From assembly GCF_900113055.1 (NCBI RefSeq), contig NZ_FONZ01000003.1, forward strand, positions 428,638 through 492,637: a stretch of DNA of 64,000 nucleotides. Direction: 5' to 3'. Origin of the DNA: Flavimobilis marinus. Lineage in GTDB: Bacteria > Actinomycetota > Actinomycetes > Actinomycetales > Cellulomonadaceae. Position 1 is the first letter of the stretch. The number at the start of each line of letters is the position of its first letter. Both the position numbers and the translations under genes were made by a program. The notes beneath the pieces are model-generated. The model was not told the DNA's origin. It was given only the letters and a program-made list of their open reading frames with translations, and did not search any database. Of the stretch, positions 62,940-64,000 are shown piece after piece.

Positions 62940-63626
62940 GTGACCGCAGCGCCACCCGGCCTGGAGGCAGTCCTTGCGCGCCTGGATGCGCTCGAGGACC
63001 CTGCGATCCGTGCGGTGAACGAACGGCACGGCGACGACCACGGCGTGAAGCTGGCCGGGCTCCGCGTGCTCGCCAAGGAGCTGAAGACGCAGCACGAGCT
63101 CGCGCGTGAGCTCTGGGACACCGGCGAGACGGCACCGCGCCTGCTCGCCCTGCTGGTGTGTCGGCCCCGCGCGTTCTCCGCCACCGAGCTCGACTCGATG
63201 ATCCGCACGACGTCGGCGCCCAAGGTCCGGGACTGGCTGCTGAGCTACGTCGTGAAGAAGAGTCCCTCGGTCGAGGAGCTCAGGGTGGCCTGGATGGCTG
63301 ACCCGGACCCGGCTGTCGAGGCGGCGGGGTGGGCGCTGACGTCCGAGCGCGTGGTGAAGAGCCCGGAGGGGTTGGCGCTGCCCACGCTGCTCGATGCGAT
63401 CGAGGCGCGCATGCAGGACGCGCCCGAGCGTCTGCAGTGGGCGATGAACACCTGCTTGGCGCAGATCGGGATCCAGCATCCCGCCTTGCGGGTGCGGGCG
63501 CTCGAGATCGGCGAGCGTCTGCGCGTTCTCGAGGACTATCCGACCTCGCCGGGGTGCACGTCGCCCTATGCGCCCACCTGGATCGCAGAGATGGTGCGCC
63601 GGCAGGAGACCGCGGGCGACCGATAG
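62940..63626 (+). CDS. AlkD-like DNA alkylation repair protein (HEAT-repeat glycosylase family)
   Basis: A 228-residue helical protein that fits the AlkD/AlkC HEAT-like DNA glycosylase superfamily (KLAGLRVLAKELKTQHELARELWDTGETAPRLLALLV and ERLQWAMNTCLAQIGIQHPALRVRALEIGERL). The start is GTG 62940. The catalytic Asp/Trp arrangement cannot be confirmed by eye, and family members may be non-catalytic. Its role in excising alkylated bases is by family. Confidence 0.75.
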   Translation: MTAAPPGLEAVLARLDALEDPAIRAVNERHGDDHGVKLAGLRVLAKELKTQHELARELWDTGETAPRLLALLVCRPRAFSATELDSMIRTTSAPKVRDWLLSYVVKKSPSVEELRVAWMADPDPAVEAAGWALTSERVVKSPEGLALPTLLDAIEARMQDAPERLQWAMNTCLAQIGIQHPALRVRALEIGERLRVLEDYPTSPGCTSPYAPTWIAEMVRRQETAGDR

Positions 63627-63696
63627 GCCGGCCGTGCGATCAGCGCTGCGCATCCGGCTTCCGCGTGCTAGCTCTGGGGTGGTGCCTCCGGGTACG

Positions 63697-63732
63697 ACGA
63701 AGGCCCACCCCGGTGTCGGGGTGGGCCTTCGT
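63697..63732. terminator. Terminator between the AlkD-like gene and the rRNA operon
   Basis: ACGAAGGCCCACCCC (63697-63711) pairs with 63718-63732, a perfect 15-bp stem around GGTGTC. On the minus strand it follows the 5S gene and is likely the rRNA operon terminator, shared with the convergent AlkD-like gene. Confidence 0.8.
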
Positions 63733-63740
63733 GAATGGGT

Positions 63741-63859
63741 GTTCGGCGGCGTCCTACTCTCCCACCCCGTCTCCAGGGCAGTACCATCGGCGCTGAGAGG
63801 CTTAGCTTCCGGGTTCGGAATGGAGCCGGGCGTTTCCCTCTCGCTATGACCGCCGTAAC
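63741..63859 (-). rRNA. rrf: 5S ribosomal RNA
   Basis: On the minus strand the sequence begins TTACGGCGGTCATAGCGAG and contains GGGAAACGCCCGG, CATTCCGAACCCGGAAGCTAA and GGGAGAGTAGG, ending CGCCGCCGAA. This is a complete actinobacterial 5S rRNA of about 119 bases; ends are approximate by a few bases. Confidence 0.96.
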
Positions 63860-63965
63860 TCTATGGAGATGTCTGGGCCCGAGGGTGCCACCGGTCAAGG
63901 TGTGGCTCTCGGGTGCCCGTTCGTATCTCGGGAACCGCACAGTGGACGCGTAGCAAATATTGTTG

Positions 63966-64000
63966 TAGTCAAGTTGTCGGCCAATTAGTACCGGTCAGCT
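63966..64000 (-). rRNA. rrl: 23S ribosomal RNA, 3' end only
   Basis: On the minus strand AGCTGACCGGTACTAATTGG and CCGACAACTTGAC are the conserved last bases of 23S rRNA, cut by the window edge. About 105 bp separate it from 5S, giving the order 16S-23S-5S on the minus strand. Confidence 0.9.

Overview
The window is a contiguous piece of a very GC-rich actinobacterial chromosome with strongly G/C-ending codons, many GTG starts, MsiK-style sugar ABC systems lacking their own ATPase, a SAM-IV riboswitch, a c-di-AMP riboswitch before an NlpC/P60 gene, an IdeR/DtxR-type iron box and a HAIR-type heat-shock operator. A chemoreceptor gene implies motility. I infer a member of the Micrococcales, perhaps a Cellulomonas relative; genus is not proven. 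I see no insertion sequence, prophage, CRISPR array or transposase. Nearly all of it is intact coding sequence in short operons, often with 4-bp ATGA/GTGA overlaps, and convergent genes are separated by long perfect hairpins.

Layout. 1-5.9 kb: the 5' half of a GH31 glycosidase, a PadR/HAAS-domain membrane-protein pair, two tandem paralogous GNAT acetyltransferases, and a cysteine-desulfurase-like enzyme behind a SAM-IV riboswitch. 6.0-7.6 kb: a rhodanese-metZ operon, divergent from that riboswitch gene, so this is a sulfur/methionine locus. 7.6-14.7 kb: an alpha-glucan regulon: a GH13 enzyme convergent with an operon of binding protein, two permeases and a LacI repressor, with matching operators at both promoters. 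14.7-19.1 kb: a hydrolase, a tiny protein, an SPFH-GYF/zinc-ribbon pair resembling Bacillus YdjI/YdjG, and a double GNAT.

19.1-30.0 kb: purine biosynthesis (purQ, purS, purC, purD, purA) with a ferric-siderophore uptake operon (reductase-like SIP, binding protein, two permeases, ATPase) sitting between purC and purS, and a secreted HExxH protein between purD and purA. 30.2-33.9 kb: a DUF3151 protein and a partner-switching module (two STAS proteins around a PAS-GAF-SpoIIE-HATPase protein). 33.9-39.5 kb: fbaA, a SpoU methyltransferase, DedA, a HAD phosphatase, an SDR-pyrE pair and exonuclease III. 39.5-43.2 kb: a secreted low-complexity repeat protein, the c-di-AMP riboswitch with its NlpC/P60 endopeptidase, and a methyl-accepting chemotaxis protein.

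43.2-55.2 kb: an MFS transporter, clpB with a HAIR operator, an orphan MT0933-like antitoxin, a lipase-like hydrolase, and a complete six-gene Mrp/Mnh Na+/H+ antiporter operon (A/B-fused, C, D, E, F, G). 55.3-63.6 kb: two diverged paralogous unknown proteins flanking dcd, tRNA-Gly(CCC), a methyltransferase and a DUF4395 protein; then TetR, DUF6458, a CopD-CtaG fusion, an NAD(P)-binding protein and an AlkD-type repair protein. 63.7-64.0 kb: the end of an rRNA operon on the minus strand (5S complete, 23S 3' end).

No wholly new multi-gene system is proven. The best leads are the HExxH secreted protein, the SPFH-GYF/zinc-ribbon pair, the cysteine-cluster insertion in the siderophore-interacting protein, the uncharacterised paralogue pair around dcd, and the riboswitch assignments.
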